Assembly (NCBI GenBank): GCA_035515795.1
Contig: DATJAY010000030.1
Coordinates: 23,063 to 87,062, forward strand
Length of the DNA stretch: 64,000 nt
From: Candidatus Acidiferrales bacterium
Lineage (GTDB): Bacteria; Bacteroidota; Ignavibacteria; Kryptoniales; JAKASW01
Direction of reading: 5' to 3'
In this document: one piece after another, positions 18,143-27,309 of the stretch
How positions within the stretch are numbered: position 1 is the stretch's first letter
Layout: every line of letters begins with the position of its first letter
Made by a program: the position numbers and the translations under genes
Notes under the pieces: model-generated
The model's input: the letters and a program-made list of their open reading frames with translations, nothing else
What the model was told of the DNA's origin: nothing
Database searches by the model: none

Positions 18143-20164
18143 ATGAAACAAGAATATATCGAAGTTCCTGAAGATTCAGGGAGCATCGATTTTAAAAAAG
18201 TCAAAGTTGTAGTCATAACAACCGTCATGCTGTCGTTCATTTCGTACTGGCGTGCGGCGGCGGTGGTTGTATCAGATCTCGGCTCGAGTGCGTTTTACGC
18301 GCTCGGGATAGCGGAGAAGGCTGTCGGTCCATCTGCACCATGGTTCATACTCTTCGTAATGCTGTTCTCTTACGGTATCCGTGCCGTCTATATCGAATCT
18401 TCGAGCATGTTCGTACGAGGCGGAGTCTACAGAGTTGTCCACGAAGCACTCGGTGCGACCGCGGCGAAATTTTCTGTCTCGGCACTGATATTTGATTACC
18501 TGATCACTGCTCCGATCAGCGCCGTGTCCGCCGGGCAATACATTGCCGGATTGATAAACTCAATATTTTTTATGTCGGGCATCAAGGTTGCCCTGTCGCC
18601 GGCTTGGGCTTCAGTTATCACCGCGGTACTCATCGAATTATATTTCTGGCGCAAGAACGTAATCGGCATTGAGGAATCGAGCGAAAAGGCGCTGAGGATC
18701 TTTCAGGTTACGCTTGCCCTGGCTATTCTATTATTGATTTGGTCGGTCGCCACGATTGTAGTTAAGGGAGGAAAACTTCCGGCGTTCTCGATCAATCTGT
18801 CCGATGATTCGCTCGGATGGCTCAAACATTTTGGATGGTTGAAGACGATAGGTATTGTCGGAGTGTTGGTCGGAATGGGACATTCCATTCTGGCCGTGAG
18901 CGGAGAAGAGACGCTTGCACAAGTTTATCGAGAGATAGAAGCACCTAAGCTGAAGAACCTGCTCCGGACGGGACTCATTATTTTTATCTTCAGTTTCGTT
19001 TTTACAGGCGTCAATTCGCTCTTCGCGTCGATGCTGGTTCCGGAGAAGGAATTGATGGGCGTCTACAACGACAACGCCTTGAGCGGCCTCGCGATGCATC
19101 TGATGGGTCCTCAGACTATTCTTCTCGCTGTTCAGGCATTCGTCGTAATTGTCGGATTCCTTATACTCGCCGGAGCAGTGAACACTGCTCTCATTGGTGC
19201 AAACAGTGTTTTGAACAGGGTGGCTGAAGATGGAGTTTTGCATGAATGGTTTAGGAAACCTCACCCGAGATTTGGAACGTCGTACAGAATAATAAACACT
19301 CTGGCGATCTTCCAATTGATTGTAATCGTACTGAGCCGGGGCGACGTTTTCCTGCTCGGCGAAGCATACGCGTTCGGAGTGGTATGGAGCTTTATAATGA
19401 TAGCTTTCTCGATGATCGTCCTTCGTTACAGAGTAAAGACTCCGCGAGAGTGGAGTGTTCCACCGAACGTGAAAATTTGGAACTATGAAATCCCGATTGG
19501 ACTGGGGTTTGTGTTTATCATTTTGTTCTCGCTCGGTTTTGTTAATCTTTTCACGAAACCGTTCGCCACTGAAGGTGGGGTCGCGTTTACTATCTTTTTA
19601 TATACGATTTTTGTTTTTTCGGAACGTGCGAACACAAAATTGACAGCCGCAAGAGATTCGCAGCTGGAAAAGTTCAATGTCTATGCGCAAAATAGTCTTA
19701 CTGCCAAAGCCGTCGGATGCAGACATCCGCAAAGGAAATTGGTTGCAGTGCGTGCACCGTATCGACTCCAGCATTTGGAGAGATGTCTCGAAGAAAATGA
19801 TCCGGACAGTGTCGATATAGTTGTCATGACGGCGAAGGTAATTCCCGGGCAGAGCACGACGGTTCAACAGACGATCGATCTGCCCGAACAAACTCTCTTC
19901 AGCGAGGTCATTAAGCTGGCAGAAAAAGAGGGAAAGACGATCCTCCCGATTGTGGTACCGACGAATAATGCGGCGTATGCGGTCGCGCATACGGCAGTCG
20001 AGGTTGGCGCCGATGAAGTGTTTCTCGGCGCATCGGAGCGATACCCTGCGGAATATCAGATGCAGCAGTTCGCGTTATATTGGGGAATGGTTGAGGCTGA
20101 TGAAAACCACCACGTTGCAATTCGAACGATCGGCCGTACAAGTGATGTAAGGCTTGAGATCTAA
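18143..20164 (+). CDS. APC-superfamily amino-acid permease with C-terminal universal-stress-like domain
   Basis: A 673-residue protein: about twelve membrane helices in residues 25-495 of the LeuT-fold APC type, with the discontinuous first helix (SDLGSSAFYALGI) and a GEETLAQVYREIEAP loop. Residues 510-673 form a soluble alpha/beta domain (KLVAVRAPYRLQHLERCL, then DSVDIVVMTAKV, VGADEVFLGASERY) resembling the UspA fold found as a regulatory tail on some APC transporters. Substrate unknown; a second, tail-less APC permease lies at 57063. About 250 bp without a gene precede it. Confidence 0.88.
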   Translation: MKQEYIEVPEDSGSIDFKKVKVVVITTVMLSFISYWRAAAVVVSDLGSSAFYALGIAEKAVGPSAPWFILFVMLFSYGIRAVYIESSSMFVRGGVYRVVHEALGATAAKFSVSALIFDYLITAPISAVSAGQYIAGLINSIFFMSGIKVALSPAWASVITAVLIELYFWRKNVIGIEESSEKALRIFQVTLALAILLLIWSVATIVVKGGKLPAFSINLSDDSLGWLKHFGWLKTIGIVGVLVGMGHSILAVSGEETLAQVYREIEAPKLKNLLRTGLIIFIFSFVFTGVNSLFASMLVPEKELMGVYNDNALSGLAMHLMGPQTILLAVQAFVVIVGFLILAGAVNTALIGANSVLNRVAEDGVLHEWFRKPHPRFGTSYRIINTLAIFQLIVIVLSRGDVFLLGEAYAFGVVWSFIMIAFSMIVLRYRVKTPREWSVPPNVKIWNYEIPIGLGFVFIILFSLGFVNLFTKPFATEGGVAFTIFLYTIFVFSERANTKLTAARDSQLEKFNVYAQNSLTAKAVGCRHPQRKLVAVRAPYRLQHLERCLEENDPDSVDIVVMTAKVIPGQSTTVQQTIDLPEQTLFSEVIKLAEKEGKTILPIVVPTNNAAYAVAHTAVEVGADEVFLGASERYPAEYQMQQFALYWGMVEADENHHVAIRTIGRTSDVRLEI

Positions 20165-20496
20165 TAGACCTGAAGCCACCAGGTGAGTAGCGAAAAACTC
20201 TAAACGCCGCGTTCTGGGTTATTAATCTTCCTCACTCATTCCGAGTTGCCTGGTTTGCATTTGTCTGGTTGATTTGTGATATTTTAAACGAAGGTCTCCT
20301 CCCGGGATTGGAGAGACGGGACGAACTAATCACTTATTAAGTTCATTGAAGATTGTGTTTCAGATCATAGCCTTATTCCGTTGTCGGAATGTTATATAAG
20401 GCGGATCTGGACGCATAGACTGAAACCATTTGTCGACAAAAAAAATTCGCCGATACATTACCGCGAGCCTGTGATTTCGATTAGGAGAAAAGTCAA
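20165..20496 (+). ncRNA. Structured intergenic region, candidate small RNA upstream of 5-FCL
   Basis: 332 bp without a gene. Several nested hairpins are visible: GTCTCCTCC...GGAGAGAC around 20294-20317 (one bulge), and a nested set in which GTTTCAG...CTGAAAC encloses CAGATC...GATCTG, which encloses CCTTAT...ATAAGG and TCCG-TTGT-CGGA (20356-20427). CCAGG-TGAGT (20179-20188) can pair with ACTCA (20234-20238) and CCTGG (20249-20253). In gammaproteobacteria the 6S RNA gene ssrS sits directly upstream of the 5-FCL gene ygfA, so 6S is one possibility, but I cannot match its consensus. The last 25 bases carry the ribosome-binding site of the next gene. Confidence 0.3.
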
Positions 20497-21066
20497 TTGA
20501 CCGAGAAAGAAAAAATTAGGAAAACTATTTTGCAGCTGCGCGAGGAGTTGTCCGAGGATGAGGCTCTTCAACGGAGCAAACTCGTTCTGACGCAGCTGGA
20601 GAATCTGCCGGAATATAGGAATGCCGGACTTGTTCATACCTACGCTTCTTCCAAGCCGAATGAAGTCGATACAATCATGCTTATCGCACGGTCTTTTGCA
20701 CGTGGAAAGAGGATAGCACTTCCCGTCATAGTGGACAAGAAAGAGCGGACGTTAGACTCGTCCGAGCTCATGAACATCGGTGATTTGACCGACGGCCCTT
20801 TCGGGATCAAAGAGCCGAAAGTCTTTTCCAGCATCGCAATTGAAGAAGTGGATATGTTTGTTGTGCCGGTCGTCGCGGTCGATAGGACGGGCAACAGGAT
20901 CGGATGGGGATTCGGATATTATGATGGGCTGCTGCGAGCGCAAAATAAACCCAAGGTAGCTCTCGCATATAAATTCCAAATTGTTGATTCGATTGAACCG
21001 ACGGAAGAAGATGTCAAGGTTGACTATATCGTTACGGAAGACGAGATCATAAAAGTAAAAAAATAG
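20497..21066 (+). CDS. 5-formyltetrahydrofolate cyclo-ligase
   Basis: Converts 5-formyl-THF to 5,10-methenyl-THF with ATP. The 189-residue product has the family layout: N-terminal helix (KEKIRKTILQLREEL), a central sheet, the motif VVAVDRTGNRIGWGFGYYD (ATP and folate site) and the closing VALAYKFQIVDSIEP. The start is TTG at 20497 with TAGGAGAA upstream; a later ATG would remove the conserved N-terminal helix. Followed 22 bp later by a PspC gene. Confidence 0.93.
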   Translation: MTEKEKIRKTILQLREELSEDEALQRSKLVLTQLENLPEYRNAGLVHTYASSKPNEVDTIMLIARSFARGKRIALPVIVDKKERTLDSSELMNIGDLTDGPFGIKEPKVFSSIAIEEVDMFVVPVVAVDRTGNRIGWGFGYYDGLLRAQNKPKVALAYKFQIVDSIEPTEEDVKVDYIVTEDEIIKVKK

Positions 21067-21088
21067 AGTCTGTCTGAAATATTCCGCG

Positions 21089-21811
21089 ATGGATGAGCAA
21101 CGATCCTCACATAGTCAAGGCGCGAGGAAGCTGTACAAATCAAATTCCGATAGAATGATCGACGGGGTGTGTGCCGGTTTTGCCGAACACTTTGGGGTCG
21201 ACCCGTCAGTTGTGCGACTCGCTCTTATTGCATTAACGATTCTGAATTTTGCAGCGGGGATGATTTTCTATATTGTCTCTATGGTAATCATGCCGATTAA
21301 ATCCTCAGCTTTGTCCGGTCCATCTGAGTATCAAAAAGAAACGTCAAGGAAGAAAAATTCTGAGGCGGCAGCTATAGTTGGAATAGTTATCGTCGTTATT
21401 GGAGTCATACTGCTGTTCCACTACGAAAGGATTTTCTCGACGATATTTGTCCCTCGGTTGGGGATATTGAGCCTGCATTCTGTCGGGAATTTATTGCTGC
21501 CGATCATTCTCATTTTGACGGGAAGCATATTTCTGATGGCGCGAAGAAACGAATCGCATCAGGAAACGCTTGAGAACGAAGGCTCTCAAGTGACTTCTCA
21601 TGGCCAAAGCGCCTTTGATAACACAAATCGTCTTTTCCGGTCGTCCTATGATAAGAAAGTCGCCGGGGTATGCGGAGGAATAGCTGAATATCTAAAGATA
21701 GACTCGACATTAGTAAGGCTGGCATTTGTCTTGGCGGCGGTCGCCTCGTTCGGAATGGCTCTGATTCTTTATTTTGTCTGTGCTTTAGTTATTCCGATGG
21801 AGAAGATATGA
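21089..21811 (+). CDS. Membrane protein with two PspC domains
   Basis: A 240-residue protein carrying two PspC domains, at about residues 14-70 (KLYKSNSDRMIDGVCAGFAEHFGVDPSVVRL) and 187-238 (DKKVAGVCGGIAEYLKIDSTLVRLAFV), joined by a stretch with two further hydrophobic helices (AAAIVGIVIVVIGVILLF and HSVGNLLLPIILILTG). PspC domains occur in phage-shock and membrane-stress systems. No psp operon is next to it. It overlaps the following gene by 4 bp. Confidence 0.85.
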   Translation: MDEQRSSHSQGARKLYKSNSDRMIDGVCAGFAEHFGVDPSVVRLALIALTILNFAAGMIFYIVSMVIMPIKSSALSGPSEYQKETSRKKNSEAAAIVGIVIVVIGVILLFHYERIFSTIFVPRLGILSLHSVGNLLLPIILILTGSIFLMARRNESHQETLENEGSQVTSHGQSAFDNTNRLFRSSYDKKVAGVCGGIAEYLKIDSTLVRLAFVLAAVASFGMALILYFVCALVIPMEKI

Positions 21812-22344
21812 TGGAACGCGCAGCGGACAAAAGAGGAAGTGTCGGTACGTTTCTTGTGGGAGTGCTTCTCCTCGGGCTGGGTGTGCTCCTTTTAATGAGC
21901 CGGGCGGGGGTTCTCAGTTTAGATTTTGAACGGATCATTGCCTTCATGGTTCTCCTGTCGGGTGGATATGAGGCGATCACTGCGTTCGCGTCCTCCAACC
22001 ACGGCAGATTATTTTGGGGATCAGCGTTGTTTTTGGCGGGACTCCTCGTGCTTCTCGTCGCCTATGATCTTGTTCCCGGTGCATGGAATCAGATATGGCC
22101 TTCGGTTCTTATCATCCCGGGTTTGTCGTTCTTGATGTTGTTTTTTTCCAACGTCAAAGAGTATCGCCTTCTAGTGATCGCGGTGCTGTTTGTCGCATTC
22201 GGGTGGATAGGGATGATGATTGCGAAGGGCGACTTCAATTTCAGCGATCGTTTGTTCGGTTTGCTGCGTTTCATCGTTTCAGCGGCAATAGTTCTAGCGG
22301 GTTTCTATTTAGTCTGGAAGAATTTTTTCAGAAGAAAATATTGA
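21808..22344 (+). CDS. LiaF/DUF5668-like multi-pass membrane protein
   Basis: A 178-residue protein made of six hydrophobic helices (first GTFLVGVLLLGLGVLLLM, later FWGSALFLAGLLVLLVAYDLV). The pattern of alternating helix pairs with a Pro/Trp-rich link (GAWNQIWPSVLIIPG) is that of LiaF-type or DUF5668 proteins, which accompany PspC-domain proteins in envelope-stress operons. The start ATG overlaps the PspC gene stop (ATGATG), so the two are likely co-translated. Confidence 0.7.
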   Translation: MMERAADKRGSVGTFLVGVLLLGLGVLLLMSRAGVLSLDFERIIAFMVLLSGGYEAITAFASSNHGRLFWGSALFLAGLLVLLVAYDLVPGAWNQIWPSVLIIPGLSFLMLFFSNVKEYRLLVIAVLFVAFGWIGMMIAKGDFNFSDRLFGLLRFIVSAAIVLAGFYLVWKNFFRRKY

Positions 22345-22545
22345 TTCGATAAGGGCGGAATCGAGCAGGGAGATATTCCACAGATTGCCTGCGCACTTTG
22401 GATAATTGAGTGGCGATATTTAGTCCTGGGACACCTCGTAACTTGAAAATACTTCGGAGAGGAACTACATTTTGATTGTAGTGATGTGGGTATGAAAGGC
22501 GGCCAAGTTTGTTTTGAGTAAGTTTTGTATCAAAGGGAGGCTAAC

Positions 22546-23817
22546 GTGGACAGAATCAAACTCGTATGCAGCGTAGTATTTACTCTACTCATTGTTAAGG
22601 TGGCTTTCTCCCAGGAAAAACAAATCAATCCGGACTATCTTGACTCACTTCTGATCGCCGGTGATTTCAAGACATTCATTGTAAGTTGGGAGGAGTTCTC
22701 TCAGAATTTTGCAGTGCGCGGAATCCCTTCGGAAGAAGCAGAGGATTATGATACACTTACCCAAAGGCTTCGCCAATTGCCGATAGCAAATGCGGGACGG
22801 CTCCAGGAGCTTTCCGGAATTTTTGAAGCATCTTATCTGGATTTGATAACATGTCCTCGCGGCGAAAAGGCAAGTCTCGAATGTCAGAAGTTTGTAGACG
22901 CCGCGGCAAACCAGCAGTACTTTGTTGCATTGGAAGATTTCTACGCTGCGCTTTGCTTTATGAATAAGTATGTTCAATCCGGAAAGAAACGCCTTCGGGA
23001 TGACTATGCCATGGCAGAGGAATTATATCTTGGCGGCAAGTACGACGAAGCGTTGCGGTTGATAGAGACTTTTGAGGATGAGAGTCCGTCGAATCCCGCT
23101 TTCGTCATTCTTAAAGATTCATTGTCGTTTCCTTATTCGGAACTTAGAAGGAAAATAGAAACGAAGAAAGCGGAATTAGAATTCGTTTCAGAGAACAACT
23201 ACGATAGAAAAAACTTTACTCTAAGTGTTGATCTGGACATGACGGCATACCAGAAACCCGCCGATGATCCCGGGATGATCTTGAGGTACAAGGGGAGTCC
23301 TAGTCCTAGTAATTATGACATTTATCTTAGAGATCTGCCTGTGGGCATCGAGGGCAGCTTTGATTTGCAGGCTGAGTACAATTTAAGCAGGTCGCTTTCT
23401 TTCGGTGCACGGTGCGCAATTGGAACAATTCAGAATGCCGACTTAGAAACCTTGGAGGGCACGGTGCATCTGTCTGAGAAATTCTATTCAGCCGGGATCG
23501 TTGGGACGTATTTCCCAGCATGGTCCTCGTTTGTAAAACCTTACTTTCGATTGGAGTCAGGTGTCATCCAAGTGGTGAGGGGGGAAATGCAGCTTGATCC
23601 TTCCAGCGCCTGGTACTCGGAATACTTTCCTGTATCCGAAATTACGAAAACTTATCCGGAAATTTTGGGAGAAATAGGAGGCGAATATCAGATTAAAGGC
23701 AGCAATCTATTCTGTTTTGGCGCCCATTTGTTAGTCTCTGATGTTTTTGGAAACACAAGTCTCATTGAGCATTTTAGTTTCGGCGGCGGGATACAAGTCG
23801 GAGTGAATCTCTTTTAA
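22546..23817 (+). CDS. Exported outer-membrane-barrel-like protein of unknown function
   Basis: The start is GTG at 22546, preceded by AGGGAGG (22533-22539); the frame extends further upstream but the GTG has the better spacing. A signal peptide (MDRIKLVCSVVFTLLIV...AFSQ) is followed by an alpha-helical region with a TPR-like repeat (AEELYLGGKYDEALRLIET), then, from about residue 215, a beta-rich C-terminal half with alternating strands ending in IQVGVNLF, as in outer-membrane barrels. I do not recognise the family. It lies just upstream of the LytS/LytTR genes, so it may be a sensor partner or regulated target (inference). Confidence 0.65.
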   Translation: MDRIKLVCSVVFTLLIVKVAFSQEKQINPDYLDSLLIAGDFKTFIVSWEEFSQNFAVRGIPSEEAEDYDTLTQRLRQLPIANAGRLQELSGIFEASYLDLITCPRGEKASLECQKFVDAAANQQYFVALEDFYAALCFMNKYVQSGKKRLRDDYAMAEELYLGGKYDEALRLIETFEDESPSNPAFVILKDSLSFPYSELRRKIETKKAELEFVSENNYDRKNFTLSVDLDMTAYQKPADDPGMILRYKGSPSPSNYDIYLRDLPVGIEGSFDLQAEYNLSRSLSFGARCAIGTIQNADLETLEGTVHLSEKFYSAGIVGTYFPAWSSFVKPYFRLESGVIQVVRGEMQLDPSSAWYSEYFPVSEITKTYPEILGEIGGEYQIKGSNLFCFGAHLLVSDVFGNTSLIEHFSFGGGIQVGVNLF

Positions 23818-23907
23818 AGATAATCGATATATCTCCTCTCTCTTGACGTAACGACTGCTTTGATAAGTAGCTTGGCGGGCACTAAATTTCATCGAAACAT
23901 CACTGGT

Positions 23908-25071
23908 ATGCTTATGCGAATGGATAAGAAGTTCGTCGCCTCAATTGTTAGTATGTACTCTCGCGGTCCGTTTCCCATTTTCCTATTTGGCGTACTGACG
24001 GTTGTTGCTCTCGTAGTTGCGATGCAGCAATTCTATATCATCAACTACAACACAGTAACGAGATATGACCTTATCTGGCACGTTCCGTTCAATCTATTCT
24101 ATTTCTGGTACTGGTTCACCATTTTGCCAATCATGTATTGGATCATCATTGATTTCAAACCCAGAAGATACAACGCATTGTATTGGACCTTTTTATATTT
24201 CCTCATGCCCATCGGGATTGTACTCATTCATCAGGTGATAGCTTCGGTTACGATAAATCTGTTCCTCGGGTATTCCGACTTTTTTACTCTCGTATATAAA
24301 CGAGTGGTGCGTAATCCGTGGGTGGGAATGGATCTGACCCTCTATTTTGCGATCATGATAGCGATAAACATTGTTGAGTATCAACAGAAGAACAAAGCGG
24401 ACGAATTGAGGTTGGCGCAACTTCAAGCGCAGCTTGTGCAATCCCAGCTGAGCGCACTCGAAAGTCAGCTGCATCCGCATTTCCTCTTCAATACCCTGAA
24501 CGCTGTTTCGACTCTCATATTAAAAAGGGAAAATCGAGAAGCGGAGAGAATGCTTCGCTTGCTTCATGAATTCTTGAAATCGACTATATATCAAAATGAA
24601 AGACACGAAATCACCTTTAGGGAAGAAGTCCGATTCATCCGGCAATATTTGGAAATTGAAAAAGTGCGATACAAAGACCGGATGGAAATCGAATTAGATA
24701 TTGGAGAAGAGACTTTGGATGTGTTTGTTCCAAATTTACTTTTGCAGCCGGTACTTGAGAATGCGATACGTTATGCAGTTGCAGCGAGAAAATCCAAAGG
24801 GATTGTCAAGATCACGTCGAAGCTGGAAGACGGCCGTCTGAAAATAATGGTCGAGGACAACGGGCCCGGTTTGGTTGTCCCGCCGGAGAAAAAATCGAGA
24901 GAAGGGCTGGGACTGAAAATAACTAAAGAGCGGCTGGCCCATTTTTGCGGAGATAAATATCTCTTTGAGCTGGAACCCTCTTCTCTCGGGGGATTGAAGG
25001 TTAGAATGGAGATCCCGTTCGTGAAACGCGAAGAAAATTCTTATGGCTCGCTGGTTTACAGTCCTGCATGA
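23908..25071 (+). CDS. LytS-type sensor histidine kinase (His_kinase/HATPase)
   Basis: Membrane histidine kinase. Four hydrophobic helices fill the N-terminal half (for example FLFGVLTVVALVVAMQ, FYFWYWFTILPIMYWIII, LYFAIMIAINIV). A coiled segment follows (QLQAQLVQSQLSALESQL), then the phospho-acceptor motif HPHFLFNTLN, in which the His of PHF is the acceptor. The HATPase has an intact N box (LQPVLENAIRYAV) and G1 (VEDNGPGL), plus EGLGLKITKERL. The start at 23908 is a guess among clustered Met codons; a TTG at 23860 would add 16 residues. It is followed by a degenerate paralogue and a LytTR regulator. Confidence 0.85.
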   Translation: MLMRMDKKFVASIVSMYSRGPFPIFLFGVLTVVALVVAMQQFYIINYNTVTRYDLIWHVPFNLFYFWYWFTILPIMYWIIIDFKPRRYNALYWTFLYFLMPIGIVLIHQVIASVTINLFLGYSDFFTLVYKRVVRNPWVGMDLTLYFAIMIAINIVEYQQKNKADELRLAQLQAQLVQSQLSALESQLHPHFLFNTLNAVSTLILKRENREAERMLRLLHEFLKSTIYQNERHEITFREEVRFIRQYLEIEKVRYKDRMEIELDIGEETLDVFVPNLLLQPVLENAIRYAVAARKSKGIVKITSKLEDGRLKIMVEDNGPGLVVPPEKKSREGLGLKITKERLAHFCGDKYLFELEPSSLGGLKVRMEIPFVKREENSYGSLVYSPA

Positions 25072-26242
25072 AGATATTTCTAAACATGCTCGTTTTCACG
25101 CCGATGAATCTCAAAGCGGGGAGATGGTGAAGCGCAAAGAATATGAGCTGAACGTTCTGGCTCCCCTTTTTGTGGTGTTGACTTTAGTGGCCGTCGTTAA
25201 CACTCTGCAAGCGTATTATGTCTTCTTCAATGGCGATCGCTCGTTTTCCAACTTCATGCGGTTCCTGACCTCAAACACAATCTATTGCTGGTACTTTCTA
25301 ATTCCTGCCTTGATAGTAAGATGGCTCTCCAGGAGAATTTCGCTGAGGAGGGAGTTGCTGTTCGGTTGGGTGCTGGTGCATCTGACAACGCTCTTTCTCT
25401 CGCTGGTCGTTCACCAGATAATTTCTTTGGAGGTTGACACAGCTCTTTTGCTGAGGAACGGCGCAACCTTATTCGGTGCGTTGCTTAACAATCCGTCGGT
25501 GTGGGAAGATGTTGTGGTTTATGTCTTGTACGTCTTGGGCTTTTATATGATCGAGTACAAAAGGATCGGCCGCGGAAATGAAATTCGACAAATGCAGCTC
25601 GAAATAAAAATTTCGAAGGCGAGGCTGCTTGAGCTGAAGGGGAAAGTGCACCCGCAGTTCTTATTTAGCACGCTGGAAACAATTACGGAGCTTGTAAGAA
25701 AGAAGAAAAACAGGGAGGCGGACAAAGCGCTGTCATTGCTTGGCGATTTCTTGAGAGCATCGGTGTACAACAGAGAACAAGAAGAAATTACATTGGGAGA
25801 AGAGATTCACCTGCTCAACCAATACCTGGCTATAAAAAAAATCAAGAGGAAAATCAAAATTACCGAGAACATCGACGCCGAATTGATGAATACATGGGTT
25901 CCCAATTTTATCCTCCAGCCGATCGTGGAACACCTCATAACGCGCAATGAGGATTCCAATGATATTATGCTCGGGATTGGAGTCAGCGCATCCAGAGAGA
26001 ATGACGAGCTAACTATAGCCGTAAACACTGAGAACGCAACTTCTGACAATGCATCAGAAGGCGCCGGCGACATCGAAACGATTATGGACGTTACAAAAAG
26101 AAGACTCAATCAATTGTACGCCCATCGCTGCGAGGTGAGGCATGAAGTGAATGGTGAAAACAAAGAGTTTATCGTGGTGCGGATACCCTTCCGTAACAGT
26201 TTGTACGACAAAAAAATATCCATCGTGGAGCAGAAACGTTGA
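25043..26242 (+). CDS. Degenerate LytS-like histidine kinase paralogue (pseudokinase)
   Basis: A 399-residue membrane protein with the same plan as its upstream neighbour: membrane helices, coiled linker, and His_kinase/HATPase remnants. The acceptor motif reads HPQFLFSTLE, with Q205 in place of the His of PHFLFN. The N box reads LQPIVEHLIT, with H297 for the metal-binding Asn. No G1 (DxGxG) is present; the region is NTENATSDNASEG. All three catalytic signatures are thus lost while the fold appears kept. The start is uncertain: 25043 overlaps the upstream gene by 29 bp, and a GTG at 25127 is an alternative. It probably acts as a partner or scaffold of the active kinase. Confidence 0.8.
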   Translation: MARWFTVLHEDISKHARFHADESQSGEMVKRKEYELNVLAPLFVVLTLVAVVNTLQAYYVFFNGDRSFSNFMRFLTSNTIYCWYFLIPALIVRWLSRRISLRRELLFGWVLVHLTTLFLSLVVHQIISLEVDTALLLRNGATLFGALLNNPSVWEDVVVYVLYVLGFYMIEYKRIGRGNEIRQMQLEIKISKARLLELKGKVHPQFLFSTLETITELVRKKKNREADKALSLLGDFLRASVYNREQEEITLGEEIHLLNQYLAIKKIKRKIKITENIDAELMNTWVPNFILQPIVEHLITRNEDSNDIMLGIGVSASRENDELTIAVNTENATSDNASEGAGDIETIMDVTKRRLNQLYAHRCEVRHEVNGENKEFIVVRIPFRNSLYDKKISIVEQKR

Positions 26243-27054
26243 ATGTGCGTGCGGTCATAGTCGACGATGAGCCTCATGCCAGAGAAGGCATAAGAATCCG
26301 CCTTGAAAAATATAGAGACATCAAGGTCGTGGGAGAATGTGCCTCCGGTTCAGAAGCCGTCGAAGTAATAAATGAATTGGAACCGGATCTTCTGTTCCTT
26401 GACATACAGATGCCCGGAATAAACGGGTTCGAAGTTCTGCAGAGGATAAAGGTCGATACATTACCGGTAATCGTTTTCATCACCGCCTACGACAAGTACG
26501 CAGTGAAAGCTTTCGAGTACCATGCGCTCGATTATCTTTTGAAACCGATCAACGAGGAGCATTTCGATGAGATGATCCGAATTGCCGTCTCACAGATCAG
26601 CCGCCGCAATTTTGAATCATATGCCGATAAACTGGAATTGCTTGTAAAAGATTATCTGAAACTTGCAAAGGGAGAATACGTTGTGCCGCAGGTTCGGTCA
26701 GGCGATTCTGCTAAAGAGTTTCTTAGCTGTCTGACGATCAAATCTAAGGGGCAAATTTCATTGGTACCGGTTCAGGAAATCGACTGGATAGAGTCGGCTG
26801 GTGATTATGTATACATTCATTCGAATGGACGTAAACAAATCGCACGCGAGACGCTTGTCTCGCTTGAGCGGAGAATGGATCCGCGAAAATTCGTGAGAAT
26901 ACATCGTTCAGCAATTGTAAATCTTGAGAAGATCAAAACCCTCAAACCGAATGAGCATGGTGATTATGAAATCTGTCTTCAGAACGGAGATCGCCTGAAG
27001 TTGAGCCGATCTTATCGAGGACATTTTCAAAAAGTGATCGGCAGTTCAATCTAA
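26239..27054 (+). CDS. LytTR-family response regulator
   Basis: The cognate regulator of the LytS pair. The receiver domain has D9-D10-E11 (VDDEP), phospho-acceptor D55 (LFLDIQMPG), the switch Thr/Lys (FITAYDKYAV, LLKPI). A linker of about 50 residues precedes a C-terminal LytTR DNA-binding domain (CLTIKSKGQISLVPVQEIDWIESAGDYV, then RIHRSAIVNL). LytTR domains bind short direct repeats. The start is TTG at 26239, which overlaps the TGA of the pseudokinase gene, consistent with translational coupling in one operon. Confidence 0.92.
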   Translation: MNVRAVIVDDEPHAREGIRIRLEKYRDIKVVGECASGSEAVEVINELEPDLLFLDIQMPGINGFEVLQRIKVDTLPVIVFITAYDKYAVKAFEYHALDYLLKPINEEHFDEMIRIAVSQISRRNFESYADKLELLVKDYLKLAKGEYVVPQVRSGDSAKEFLSCLTIKSKGQISLVPVQEIDWIESAGDYVYIHSNGRKQIARETLVSLERRMDPRKFVRIHRSAIVNLEKIKTLKPNEHGDYEICLQNGDRLKLSRSYRGHFQKVIGSSI

Positions 27055-27309
27055 GTAACCGTTAACTTGTAACTCCGTTTCGTCCCTCCCCTTCTCCTTT
27101 TCGCCGAAGCATTATCCAACTAATCCCATTTTTGTTTAATAAGAGGCGCGCAAAAGCGAACTTGTCGCCGAGCTTCAAGGATGAGCGTTGGCCCTGTTCT
27201 TGGTGAACAAAGAGATCCGCTTTGGGAGTAGCCTTAGAGGCCACGAAAGCATCATGACGATCGGGGGGCCGCAAGAAAGTTATCGATTCTAAAAACGTAG
27301 GGAGAAAAG

